From positions 1 through 25,393 of the forward strand of contig DATEHQ010000132.1 in assembly GCA_035279525.1 (NCBI GenBank): DNA of 25,393 bases, given 5' to 3'. Source of the stretch: DATEHQ01 sp035279525 (GTDB taxonomy: Bacteria > Chloroflexota > Dormibacteria > Dormibacterales > Dormibacteraceae). Position 1 is the first letter of the stretch. Each line of letters opens with the position of its first letter. The notes under the pieces are model-generated. The model had not been told where the DNA came from. It made no database searches and saw only the letters and a program-made list of their open reading frames with translations. This document shows, piece by piece, positions 1-6,901 of this stretch. A program made the position numbers and the translations under genes.

Positions 1-702
1 CTCGACACCAGCCAGCTGGACGACAGTGCGCTCGGCGCGGGCGCGCAGCTTGTCGTTCGAGATGCGGACGTCCACCATGCGCCCGCGGTAGGTGTGACCC
101 AAACGCGTGAAGACAGCGGTGCTGATCATGTTCAGGACGACCTTCTGCACGGTTCCGGCCTTGAGCCGCGTCGACCCTGCGATCACCTCGGGCCCCGTCT
201 CGACCTCGATCGAGACGTCGGCGACCTCGCCCAGCGGCGATCCCGGCGCGCAGGTGATGGCCACGACCAGGGCGCCGGCCGCCTTCGCATGCTCGATGGC
301 GGCGAGGACGACCGGAGTGCGCCCGCTCGCGCTGATCCCGACGGCCGCATCGCCGCGCGCGAGTCCCGAACGCCAGGCCGAGGTCGCCCCAAGATGGGCG
401 TCATCCTCCTCCTCCCCATCCTCGACGTGCGCCTGCACGAGCGCAGGCGAGACGCCGAACGTGGCGGGGCATTCGGCGGCGTCGAGGGCGGCGAGGCGCC
501 CGCTCGTCCCCGCCCCGAAGTAGTGCAGCCCGCCACCCGACCGAAGGCGCTCGACGATCCCTTCGACGGCTTCGGCTATCGCGGGCAGCCGGGCTCGCAC
601 GGCCTCGACCGCCCGGCGATCCTCGGCATTCATCACCTCGATCAACCCGAGCGTGCCGAGCTCATCGAGCTCGTCCGCGCGCGGGTGGGCTTCTTCGCTC
701 AT
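1..702 (-). CDS. murQ: N-acetylmuramic acid 6-phosphate etherase (partial, 3' end outside window)
   Basis: MurQ cleaves the lactyl ether of MurNAc-6-phosphate in the cytoplasm, giving GlcNAc-6-phosphate and D-lactate. I translated the minus strand by hand: 234 codons are open and the frame runs off the window edge. The SIS fold is clear: FGAGTSGRL at residues 62-70, the ECP segment with the likely catalytic Glu at 77, GISASGRTP at 122-130, and the family signature AGSTRLKAGT at 175-184 followed by QKVVLNMIS. The segment after HVEDGEEEDD is a few residues shorter than in E. coli MurQ. The ATG overlaps the nagZ stop (ATGA), so translation is probably coupled. It is the last visible gene of the gntR operon. 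About 60 residues should lie beyond the window. Family assignment is firm. Confidence 0.95.
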   Translation of the reverse strand, partial: MSEEAHPRADELDELGTLGLIEVMNAEDRRAVEAVRARLPAIAEAVEGIVERLRSGGGLHYFGAGTSGRLAALDAAECPATFGVSPALVQAHVEDGEEEDDAHLGATSAWRSGLARGDAAVGISASGRTPVVLAAIEHAKAAGALVVAITCAPGSPLGEVADVSIEVETGPEVIAGSTRLKAGTVQKVVLNMISTAVFTRLGHTYRGRMVDVRISNDKLRARAERTVVQLAGVE

Positions 703-2135
703 GGATGCATCATCTCCGCGGCTGCCAGGGCGTTGACGCGGGCCGAGCCGCGGGTCGCGATGTACGCGCGCGCGCCGCGGGGGCGGCAGGCGGGAAAGCC
801 CATCTCCACGAGCACCGCATCAGGATGCCTCGAAAGCAGCGCTTCGACATCGTTTAGCCGGGCACCGTCCCGATGCAGGTCGCGGACCTCGACCACCAGG
901 CTCCGGCCGCGGACGGCGGAATCGATCACTCCCGGGTCGAACCGGCCGCTGACCTCGATCCGCTCCACGTGCACGCCACCCGCCTCGAGCGGACCCTCCA
1001 GGCCCCAGGGAATCGGCCCTGCCGCGATCGACGCGGGCCGGTCCAGCTTCAAGATCAGCGCCTCGTCCCCGATGCGCACCGGTCCCTCGACGCTGAGGGC
1101 ACGCCTGGCGGCGAGCATGCCGGCCTCTCGATCCGGAGGTGGGCTCGGGGGTTGCGCGCGCCGCCACCTCGCGAGAGCATCCACGCGGGCGGCGGCCTCG
1201 GCGAGGCGCTCCTCGGTGAGACGTCCCGCGGCGACGGCTTCCACGATCGCGGCCACCATCTGCTCCACCACCTCCGGCCCGGCGAGCCCGCCGCCGACGC
1301 ACAGCGCGTCGCAGCCGGCGATGAGCGAATCGACGCCCGCACCCTCCACGCTGACACCGTCCGACAGCCCGCGCATCTCGAGGCCGTCGGTGATGGCAAC
1401 GCCGCTGAAGCCCAGCTCGTCCCGCAGCAGGCCGGTCATCACCGCGTGGCTCACGGTCGCCGGCACGGTGTCGATCGGACGCACCACGATGTGCGCGCTC
1501 ATCACCGCCCGCACCCCGGCACGAATGGCCGCGTCGAAGGGCTGGAGCGCACCGTCATGCGGATCCGCCTCGACCACCGGCAGCGCGAGATGCGAGTCCA
1601 CCGACGTATCGCCATGACCCGGAAAGTGCTTGGCGCATGCCGCCACGCCGGCGCCCTGGATTCCCTCGATCCACGCCGCGGTGTGCGCGGCGACGGAGGT
1701 CGGATTTGAGCCGAAGGCGCGCACGCCGATGACGGGATTCGAAGGATTCGTGTTCACGTCGGCGTCGGGCGCGAGGTCGAGGTCGACGCCCGCGGCGGCC
1801 AGCTCGGCGCCGATCGCCGCACCGACCCGCCGGGTCAACGCCACGTCGCCGGCGGCGCCCAGCGCCAGGTTGCCGGGATACGAGCTGCCCGTGTGCGCCT
1901 CGAGGCGGGTCACGTCGCCGCCCTCCTCGTCGATCCCGATGATCAGCTCCGGACGCTCGGCATGAAGCCGGCCGGTCAGGGCCATCAGCTGCTCGAGCTC
2001 CAGGATGTTGCGGGAGTAAAGCACGACTCCGCCGAGCCCGCGAGCTGCGCACCCGAGGACCCAATCCGGCGCGACGGTGCCCACGAAACCCGGCAGGATG
2101 CAGCGCAGGGCGAGCCTCTCGATGCCGTCCGGCAA
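699..2135 (-). CDS. nagZ: Glycoside hydrolase family 3 beta-N-acetylhexosaminidase (NagZ-type)
   Basis: NagZ-type GH3 enzymes remove non-reducing GlcNAc from GlcNAc-MurNAc or muropeptides. In the 478-residue protein IDEEGGDVTRL lies at 68-78, the KHFPGHGDT loop at 169-177 with the D180-S-H182 dyad that serves as acid/base in NagZ, and the nucleophile Asp250 in ITDGLEM. Residues from about 340 to the end form an extra C-terminal domain, as in the longer Gram-positive forms. No signal peptide is visible, so it should act in the cytoplasm on imported sugar. The start is a TTG four bases after the permease stop, with AAGGG upstream inside the permease gene; a start slightly upstream is possible. 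It lies directly between the transporter and murQ, which fits muropeptide or GlcNAc-MurNAc breakdown. Confidence 0.93.
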   Translation of the reverse strand: MPDGIERLALRCILPGFVGTVAPDWVLGCAARGLGGVVLYSRNILELEQLMALTGRLHAERPELIIGIDEEGGDVTRLEAHTGSSYPGNLALGAAGDVALTRRVGAAIGAELAAAGVDLDLAPDADVNTNPSNPVIGVRAFGSNPTSVAAHTAAWIEGIQGAGVAACAKHFPGHGDTSVDSHLALPVVEADPHDGALQPFDAAIRAGVRAVMSAHIVVRPIDTVPATVSHAVMTGLLRDELGFSGVAITDGLEMRGLSDGVSVEGAGVDSLIAGCDALCVGGGLAGPEVVEQMVAAIVEAVAAGRLTEERLAEAAARVDALARWRRAQPPSPPPDREAGMLAARRALSVEGPVRIGDEALILKLDRPASIAAGPIPWGLEGPLEAGGVHVERIEVSGRFDPGVIDSAVRGRSLVVEVRDLHRDGARLNDVEALLSRHPDAVLVEMGFPACRPRGARAYIATRGSARVNALAAAEMMHP

Positions 2136-2139
2136 CGTC

Positions 2140-3045
2140 TCAGCCCTTGACCGCGCCGGCCGTCAGGCCGCCCGCCAGGTAGCGCTGCACGACCAGGAAG
2201 AACGCGACCACGGGCAGGCCGGTGAGCGTGGCCGCGGCCATCAGCGGACCCCACTCGGGCCCGTGGTTGGTGGTGAAGGAGGCGAGCCATACGTTGAGCG
2301 TCTGATTGCCAGGGCTCGAGAGAAGGACGTAGGCGATGATGTACTCGTTCCACGCCTGGATGAAGCCGAAGACGGCGGTGGCGACGAGGCCGGGGCCGAC
2401 CAGGGGGAGCGTGATCCGCAAGAACGCGCCAAGGCGGGTGCAGCCATCGATCATGGCCGCCTCCTCGAGCTCGGCCGGGATGTTGGCGACGAAACCGCGC
2501 AGCGTCCAGACCATGAAGGGCAGCACGACCGCGGAGTAGATCGCGATCACGCCTGGCAGCGCGTCCGTCTGGCCGATTCCATCGAGCATCAGGTACAGGG
2601 GGATGATCAGCGCGTTCAGCGGCACCATCTGGACGCCGATGATCATGACCAGGTAAGCCGACCGTCCCTTGAAGCCGAACCTCGCGACGGCGGCAGCCGC
2701 GAGGAACGCCGCGGTGAGCGAGATCGCCAGCATCGCGCCGACGATGATCAGGCTGTTCTTCACATCGTCCAGGAAGAAAGGACGCGATATCGCATCCTGG
2801 AAGTTCTGCCAAGTGAATGGAGCCGGCACCCATTTCGGGGTGAGGGTCAGGATGTCGCGCCCGGGCTTGAACGCGGTGGCGACCATCCAGTAGATGGGAA
2901 AAAGCATCACGGCGCAGACCGCGAGACCGCCGGCGTCGTACAGCATCCGCCCTGTCCGCTGCCGGATGTTGAGGCGCACGTTGAGGCGCTCGGCCGAGCG
3001 GACCCGTCCGGTCTGGATTCCCTGAGCCGTCCCCGGCGCGATCAC
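2140..3045 (-). CDS. Carbohydrate ABC transporter permease, MalG/UgpE type
   Basis: Inner-membrane permease subunit of a CUT1 sugar importer. The 301-residue protein has a first membrane helix at about 38-60, further helices around 98-122, 130-153 and 163-183, and the cytoplasmic EAA loop that docks the ATPase (EEAAMIDG at 194-201, then RLGAFLRITLPL). I chose the GTG at 3045 because it overlaps the stop of the upstream permease (GTGA) and gives the usual family length. A longer reading extends to 3432 but overlaps the upstream permease throughout. No ATPase subunit is present in the operon, so a shared MsiK/UgpC-type ATPase elsewhere would be needed, as is common in actinobacterial CUT1 systems. 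Confidence 0.92.
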   Translation of the reverse strand: MIAPGTAQGIQTGRVRSAERLNVRLNIRQRTGRMLYDAGGLAVCAVMLFPIYWMVATAFKPGRDILTLTPKWVPAPFTWQNFQDAISRPFFLDDVKNSLIIVGAMLAISLTAAFLAAAAVARFGFKGRSAYLVMIIGVQMVPLNALIIPLYLMLDGIGQTDALPGVIAIYSAVVLPFMVWTLRGFVANIPAELEEAAMIDGCTRLGAFLRITLPLVGPGLVATAVFGFIQAWNEYIIAYVLLSSPGNQTLNVWLASFTTNHGPEWGPLMAAATLTGLPVVAFFLVVQRYLAGGLTAGAVKG

Positions 3046-3983
3046 GTCGAGACCTCCGCCACTCGCAGCGTCTGCCTCACGTAGAAGAAGGTGACGACCA
3101 TCAGGATCAGGACCATGAGGACGGCGATGGTCGCGCCCAGGCCGTACTGCGTCACGCCGAACGACTCGCGGTATGAATAGATCGCGATCGTGTAGTAGTC
3201 CGAGCTCGGACGCGCGTTGAGCAGCACGTAGATCTGGTTGAAGACGCTGAAATCCCAGATCGTCGACAGGCAGGTCACGATGAGGAAGATCGGAGTGAGG
3301 ATCGGCGCGGTGACGTGCCAGAAGGCCTGCCACGAGTTGGCGCCGTCCACCCTTGCGGCGTCGATGAGCTCGCCCGGCACCTGGAGCAGGCCGGCGAACA
3401 GCGTGATGGTGACGAACGGGATGGCGCCCCACACCACGACGATCGCGATCACGGTGAAGCCCTGCAGCGGGTTGTCGAACCAGTTGTGGTGGATGAAGTT
3501 ACCCAGATGGAGCTGGGTGAGCAGGTAGTTGATGATGCCGAACTCGTAGTCGAACATCCACTGCCAGATGTCCACCGAGACGATCACGGGCGTCGCCCAG
3601 ACGAACACGAGCGCGCTCATGAGAATCAGGCGAACCGCGTGGCTGACCTTCAGCGCGAGCAGCGCGATCAGGGTGCTGAAGACGAGGGTCAGCCCAACAC
3701 AGGTCAGCGTGAACAGCAGGGTGCGGACCACCGCCTGGTGGAAGAGGTCGTCCCCGAGGATCGCCCGGTAGTTGTCGAGCCCGACCCAATCCCCCTGGTG
3801 CTGGATCAGCTCTCGCAGGCCGTAGTGCTGCAGCGAGATCCACAGGAGCATGCCGAGCGGATACGCGAGGATGCCGGCGATGATCGCGATGCTCGGCGTG
3901 ACGAGGGCATAAGGAAGCAGGTTGCGCCGGTAACGCCGGCGGGGGGCCGGCTCGAGGTCAGGCGCCGCGATCGCCACTCCCAT
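3042..3983 (-). CDS. Carbohydrate ABC transporter permease, MalF/UgpA type
   Basis: First permease subunit of the same sugar importer, 313 residues. A basic N-terminus (PRRRYRRN at 14-21) precedes a membrane helix at about 24-48. Other helices lie around 88-110, 120-140, 176-200 and near the C-terminus. The EAA loop (ELIDAARVDGANS at 205-217, then AFWHVTAPILTP) identifies a CUT1 permease. The ATG at 3983 follows an AGGGGG Shine-Dalgarno sequence at a spacing of about 9 bases. It sits 31 bases after the binding-protein gene and its stop overlaps the next permease start (GTGA). Sugar specificity cannot be read from the sequence; the neighbours nagZ and murQ suggest an amino sugar. Confidence 0.93.
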   Translation of the reverse strand: MGVAIAAPDLEPAPRRRYRRNLLPYALVTPSIAIIAGILAYPLGMLLWISLQHYGLRELIQHQGDWVGLDNYRAILGDDLFHQAVVRTLLFTLTCVGLTLVFSTLIALLALKVSHAVRLILMSALVFVWATPVIVSVDIWQWMFDYEFGIINYLLTQLHLGNFIHHNWFDNPLQGFTVIAIVVVWGAIPFVTITLFAGLLQVPGELIDAARVDGANSWQAFWHVTAPILTPIFLIVTCLSTIWDFSVFNQIYVLLNARPSSDYYTIAIYSYRESFGVTQYGLGATIAVLMVLILMVVTFFYVRQTLRVAEVST

Positions 3984-4014
3984 CGAGATAGCCCCCTTTC
4001 GGTCTGGTTGGCGC

Positions 4015-5307
4015 TTAAGCGCCGGTGTTCAGGATCGACGTGATCTTGTCACTGGCCGACTTCGTGGCGTCCGGGATGGCCGCCTGGCCGGTGAAGATCT
4101 TGACGAGCATGTCGGGAAGGATGTTGGCGTTCTCGACGCTCGCCCAGTTCTGCGAGTTCGGGACGAACCTGCTGTTCTTGGCCGCGCCGTAGAAGATCTG
4201 GTTGATTCCGGTGCCGAGGCTGAGCATCGACGTGGTGTTGGGAATGACGCCACCCACCGTAGCCATCTCGGCCATGTGCTTGTTTCCGGTCAGGAGCTGG
4301 ATCCACGCGTTGGCCAGGTCCTTGTGCTGGCTCTTGGCCGCGACACCGAGGTCGGAGCCGCCGAGGAACACCGGTGCGGTCTGGCCCGGGTTGTGGCTCG
4401 GGATCGGGAAGGCGCCGAGCTTGTCGGCGAGGCTCGGGTTGCCGCCGGTCGCGCTGGTGATCACGCCGACCTCCCAGCCGTTGGCCACGATCATCGCGAT
4501 GTGACCCTGCGCAAAGGCAGCGTCCTGCTTGGCCTCGTCACCCGTCTTGTCAGCGCGTGAGAGCTGGCTGACGAGGGACTTCAGCGTCGTCAGGCCCTGC
4601 TGCGCGGAGTCGCTGTTGAGGGATCCCTGCCACTTGCCGCTGGACTGCGTGGCGATGTCACCACCGAAGTCCCAGACGAAGGGCAGCGCGGCGTACCAGT
4701 ACTTGCCGGGGAAGTAGAGAGCGGAGAAGTTGGGGTCCGACTTGTGGGCCGCCATCAGCTTCTGGCCGACCGTCAGGAGGTCGTCCATGCTCGTCGGCGG
4801 CTGCACACCGGCCGAGGCGAAAAAGTCCTTGCGGTAGATGATCGCCCTGCTGCCCGCGTAGTAGGGCACGCAGTAGAGCTTGCCGCCCAGCGTGCAGGAG
4901 TCCGTCAGGGACTGCAGCCAGGTGCCAGAGTTGTCGAAGCTCGATTTCTTGCCGCCGATGTCCTCGAGCGCCCCGGCCGCGGCGTACTTGGCCACCAGCG
5001 TGTTGCCGAGCTCGATCACGTCCGGCGGGGTGCTCCCGGCGAAGCCCGTGTCGAGCTTGGTCCCGATGTCGCTCCACTGCTGGATCTCGACCTTGACGGT
5101 GACGTTGGGATACTTCGCCTTGAAGTCCGAGTTCACCTCGTCGATCACCGTCGTGGGAGCGCTGCCGTTCATCAGCCAGATGGTGAGCGTGCCCGTCTGG
5201 CTGGCCGCATTGTTCGTATTGCCTGTGGTGCCGCCGCAGGCCGCGGCGATCACGGTGACCAGCACCGCGAACGCACCGAGCCAAACCTTCGATCTCCCCG
5301 AATTCAT
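4015..5307 (-). CDS. Extracellular sugar-binding lipoprotein (CUT1 family)
   Basis: Solute-binding lipoprotein that captures the sugar outside the cell and delivers it to the two permeases. The 430-residue protein has a lipoprotein signal peptide: NSGRSK, a hydrophobic stretch at 8-23, and lipobox IAAAC with the lipidated Cys at 24. A GTTGNTNNAAS linker follows. TLTIWLMNGS begins the first lobe, and PPDVIELGN and the GKLYCVPYYAG segment are typical of family 1 binding proteins. ATG at 5307 has GGGGGA 8 bases upstream. Its start lies 12 bases after the gntR stop. DasA and NgcE of Streptomyces are functional analogues by context only; GlcNAc, chitobiose or GlcNAc-MurNAc are all possible ligands. 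Confidence 0.93.
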   Translation of the reverse strand: MNSGRSKVWLGAFAVLVTVIAAACGGTTGNTNNAASQTGTLTIWLMNGSAPTTVIDEVNSDFKAKYPNVTVKVEIQQWSDIGTKLDTGFAGSTPPDVIELGNTLVAKYAAAGALEDIGGKKSSFDNSGTWLQSLTDSCTLGGKLYCVPYYAGSRAIIYRKDFFASAGVQPPTSMDDLLTVGQKLMAAHKSDPNFSALYFPGKYWYAALPFVWDFGGDIATQSSGKWQGSLNSDSAQQGLTTLKSLVSQLSRADKTGDEAKQDAAFAQGHIAMIVANGWEVGVITSATGGNPSLADKLGAFPIPSHNPGQTAPVFLGGSDLGVAAKSQHKDLANAWIQLLTGNKHMAEMATVGGVIPNTTSMLSLGTGINQIFYGAAKNSRFVPNSQNWASVENANILPDMLVKIFTGQAAIPDATKSASDKITSILNTGA

Positions 5308-5319
5308 GCGCGATTCCCC

Positions 5320-6135
5320 CTATATGGATTGAATGCGGCGCTGCCGCGCGCCATTGCTGTGGTCGCCTCTCAGCCCCTTGGGGTTGCCGGCCGCGGGCCG
5401 GACCGCGGGGGCGCCGGCCGAGCGCCCGTTGCGGCCCCGCTGCGGAACCAGGTCGGCGACCAGGCGATAACGGTCGCCGCGATAGATGGAGCGAACGAAC
5501 TCGACGGTCCGCCCTGACTCGGAGACGGTCGTCCGCTCGAACAGAAATGCAGGCGTGTGCAGAGGCACGCCAAGGACCTCAGATTCCTCTTCGCTCGTCA
5601 CGGTCGGTTCGATGGTCTGCGTGCCCGAGGCGATGACGATGCCGTAGCGCTCGCGCAGCAGCTCGTAGAAGGAGTGGCCTTCGAAGTCGGCGCGCGTCAG
5701 GCCGGGCACCAATGACTCCGGGACGTGCAGCACCTCCATCGCCATCGGCCTCGAATCCGCGAGTCGGAGCCGCTTCACACGGACGAGGCGCGCTTCAGGC
5801 GAGACGCCCAGCCGGTGGGCCAGGCGGGCGCCCGCGGTGGTGGAGGTCAGCTCCAGCGTGCGGCTGCCAGGCGTCAGGCCGCGCCTCCGCATGTCCTCGC
5901 TGAAGGAGGTCAGCGACAGCGGCTGCGCGATCTTGGGCTCGGTCACGTACGTGCCGCTGCCATGGCGCCGCTCCAGGTATCCGTCGCGCACGAGCTCGTC
6001 GAGGGCTGCCCTCACGGTCAGTCGGGAGACGCCGAGCTCGCCCGTGAGCTGGCGCTCGGACGGGATGGACTGGCCGACCTCGAGCGCCTCGATGAGGTCG
6101 AGCACGCGGTCCCTCGTCTCCTCCTGCTTGCCCAC
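5320..6135 (-). CDS. GntR-family (HutC/UTRA) transcriptional regulator, DasR/NagR-like
   Basis: Regulator of the amino-sugar operon that it heads. From the GTG at 6135 the protein is 271 residues: winged helix at about 6-68 (IPSERQL at 24-30, GVSRLTVRAAL at 35-45, HGSGTYV in the wing) and a UTRA effector domain at about 85-230. The tail after VPQRGRN is rich in Gly, Arg and Ala. The frame continues upstream to 6201, but GTG 6135 has AGGTGGG about 6 bases before it, and the longer version would begin at the promoter. UTRA regulators of the DasR/NagR group bind GlcN-6-P or GlcNAc-6-P. MurQ makes GlcNAc-6-P, so an inducing feedback loop is plausible (inference). The operator sequences upstream support the DasR/NagR comparison. 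Confidence 0.93.
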   Translation of the reverse strand: MGKQEETRDRVLDLIEALEVGQSIPSERQLTGELGVSRLTVRAALDELVRDGYLERRHGSGTYVTEPKIAQPLSLTSFSEDMRRRGLTPGSRTLELTSTTAGARLAHRLGVSPEARLVRVKRLRLADSRPMAMEVLHVPESLVPGLTRADFEGHSFYELLRERYGIVIASGTQTIEPTVTSEEESEVLGVPLHTPAFLFERTTVSESGRTVEFVRSIYRGDRYRLVADLVPQRGRNGRSAGAPAVRPAAGNPKGLRGDHSNGARQRRIQSI

Positions 6136-6155
6136 CTCAGCCCACCTGTGCCGTG

Positions 6156-6172
6156 AAGTGGTATTGGCCTCC
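6156..6172. promoter_or_regulatory. DasR/NagR-like operator 2 (in the 5' leader)
   Basis: AAGTGGTATTGGCCTCC matches the reverse complement of operator 1 (AAGTGGTATTGACCAGT) at the first 11 positions and 13 of 17 overall. It lies downstream of the predicted start site and upstream of the gntR Shine-Dalgarno sequence, suggesting a second, weaker repressor site. Confidence 0.6.
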
Positions 6173-6191
6173 CCGCCCTGGCATGCGCGCA

Positions 6192-6220
6192 AGTAAAGCA
6201 CAGCCGGGGCAACTGGTCAA
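6192..6220 (-). promoter_or_regulatory. Promoter of the gntR-nagZ-murQ operon
   Basis: On the minus strand TTGACC (6220-6215) and TTTACT (6197-6192) are separated by 17 bases, a reasonable sigma-70-type promoter. The start site would be near 6185, about 50 bases before the gntR GTG. The -35 box lies inside the operator at 6212-6227, so bound GntR would block polymerase. Confidence 0.65.
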
Positions 6221-6227
6221 TACCACT
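6212..6227. promoter_or_regulatory. DasR/NagR-like operator 1 (overlaps -35)
   Basis: ACTGGTCAATACCACT is an imperfect palindrome matching 14 of 16 positions of the DasR-responsive element ACTGGTCTAGACCACT. It overlaps the -35 box of the operon promoter. GntR-family regulation by this site is inferred from position and similarity. Confidence 0.7.
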
Positions 6228-6283
6228 TCTCGGTGGGGTGGGCAGTTGGAAGCCGTGAAGCCGGATGGGCGTTCTAGCCGCAG

Positions 6284-6901
6284 ATGCAAGAGCCGGCCCC
6301 CGTCGACCTCGTCGTCTTCTCCGACTACGTTTGACCCTGGTGCTACATCGACTCGGTCCGGGTCGAACAACTCGAGCGCGAAGGCCTGGTGCACATCACG
6401 TGGCTGCCGTTTGAGCTGCACCCGGACGCGCCCCTCGAGGGCATCCCCCGCGATGCGTATTTCGGCCGGGGCCGCTCGGAGCAGATGCGCTCGCGCCTGG
6501 CCGACGTCGCCGCCCAGGTCGGGCTGACCATGGAGTCACGCGACGTCATCATCAACTCCCGCCGCGCGCTCGGCGCGGCGGAGTTCGCGCGAGAGCAGGG
6601 AAAGTTCGACGAGATGCACCACGCCCTTTTCAAGGCCCACTGGGAGAAGACGGCGCGCCTGGAGGACGTCGACGACCTCGTCCGCGTCGGGTCCGCCGCG
6701 GGCCTCGACCCGTCGGAACTGAGGTCGGCGCTCGAGGAGGATCGCTACGACCGTGTGGTCGACGAGAACAGAAGGCTCGCCACTTCGGTCGGCATCGATG
6801 CCATCCCCGCTCACATCTTCGGCCGCCGCTACCTAGTGGTCGGTGCGCACCCATACGAGGCATTCCGGCAGGTCATCGACCGGCTCACCCAGCCGCAGTG
6901 A
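6284..6901 (+). CDS. FrnE/DsbA-family thiol oxidoreductase, probable selenoprotein (in-frame TGA at 6332-6334 = Sec17)
   Basis: DsbA-fold protein of the FrnE/2-hydroxychromene-2-carboxylate isomerase-like group; these are cytoplasmic thiol-disulfide enzymes with a CPWC centre. Reading from ATG 6284, the only in-frame ATG/GTG/TTG start after the TAG at 6275, gives residues 1-16 ending FSDYV, then TGA, then PWCYID, so TGA replaces exactly the first Cys of CPWC. The same frame stays open to 6901: DAYFGRGRSE, a helical insert at about 65-150, and the cis-Pro loop IDAIPAHIFG before the final VGAHPYEAFRQ. With Sec the product is 205 residues, close to family length. No signal peptide or clear Shine-Dalgarno sequence is visible. 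The stop overlaps the next start (GTGA). A nonsense mutation or sequencing error of a TGC/TGT codon is the alternative; re-initiation at GTG 6389 would lose the active site. Confidence 0.78.
6348..6366 (+). promoter_or_regulatory. Candidate bacterial SECIS hairpin
   Basis: UCGACUC (6348-6354) pairs with GGGUCGA (6360-6366) in seven base pairs, one of them a U-G wobble, leaving a GGUCC loop. The loop starts 20 bases after the TGA, within the 16-37 base range used for bacterial SECIS elements, and has G at its first two positions. The GGUC core matches the apical loop of E. coli fdhF. The bulged U of fdhF is not obvious here. Confidence 0.55.

Noticed and set aside
94..1617. A 507-residue open frame on the plus strand across murQ and nagZ
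   Set aside because: It is antisense to two confidently identified genes, its translation is Arg/Ser/Pro-rich with no family pattern, and it arises from GC-rich codon bias.
2140..3432. A 430-residue version of the second permease
   Set aside because: Its first 130 residues overlap the upstream permease and are not membrane-like; the GTGA overlap at 3045 gives the normal family length.
6389..6901. Annotating the DsbA-like gene as a 170-residue protein starting at GTG 6389
   Set aside because: It would lack the first beta strand and the active-site motif, which are present in frame immediately upstream across the TGA.
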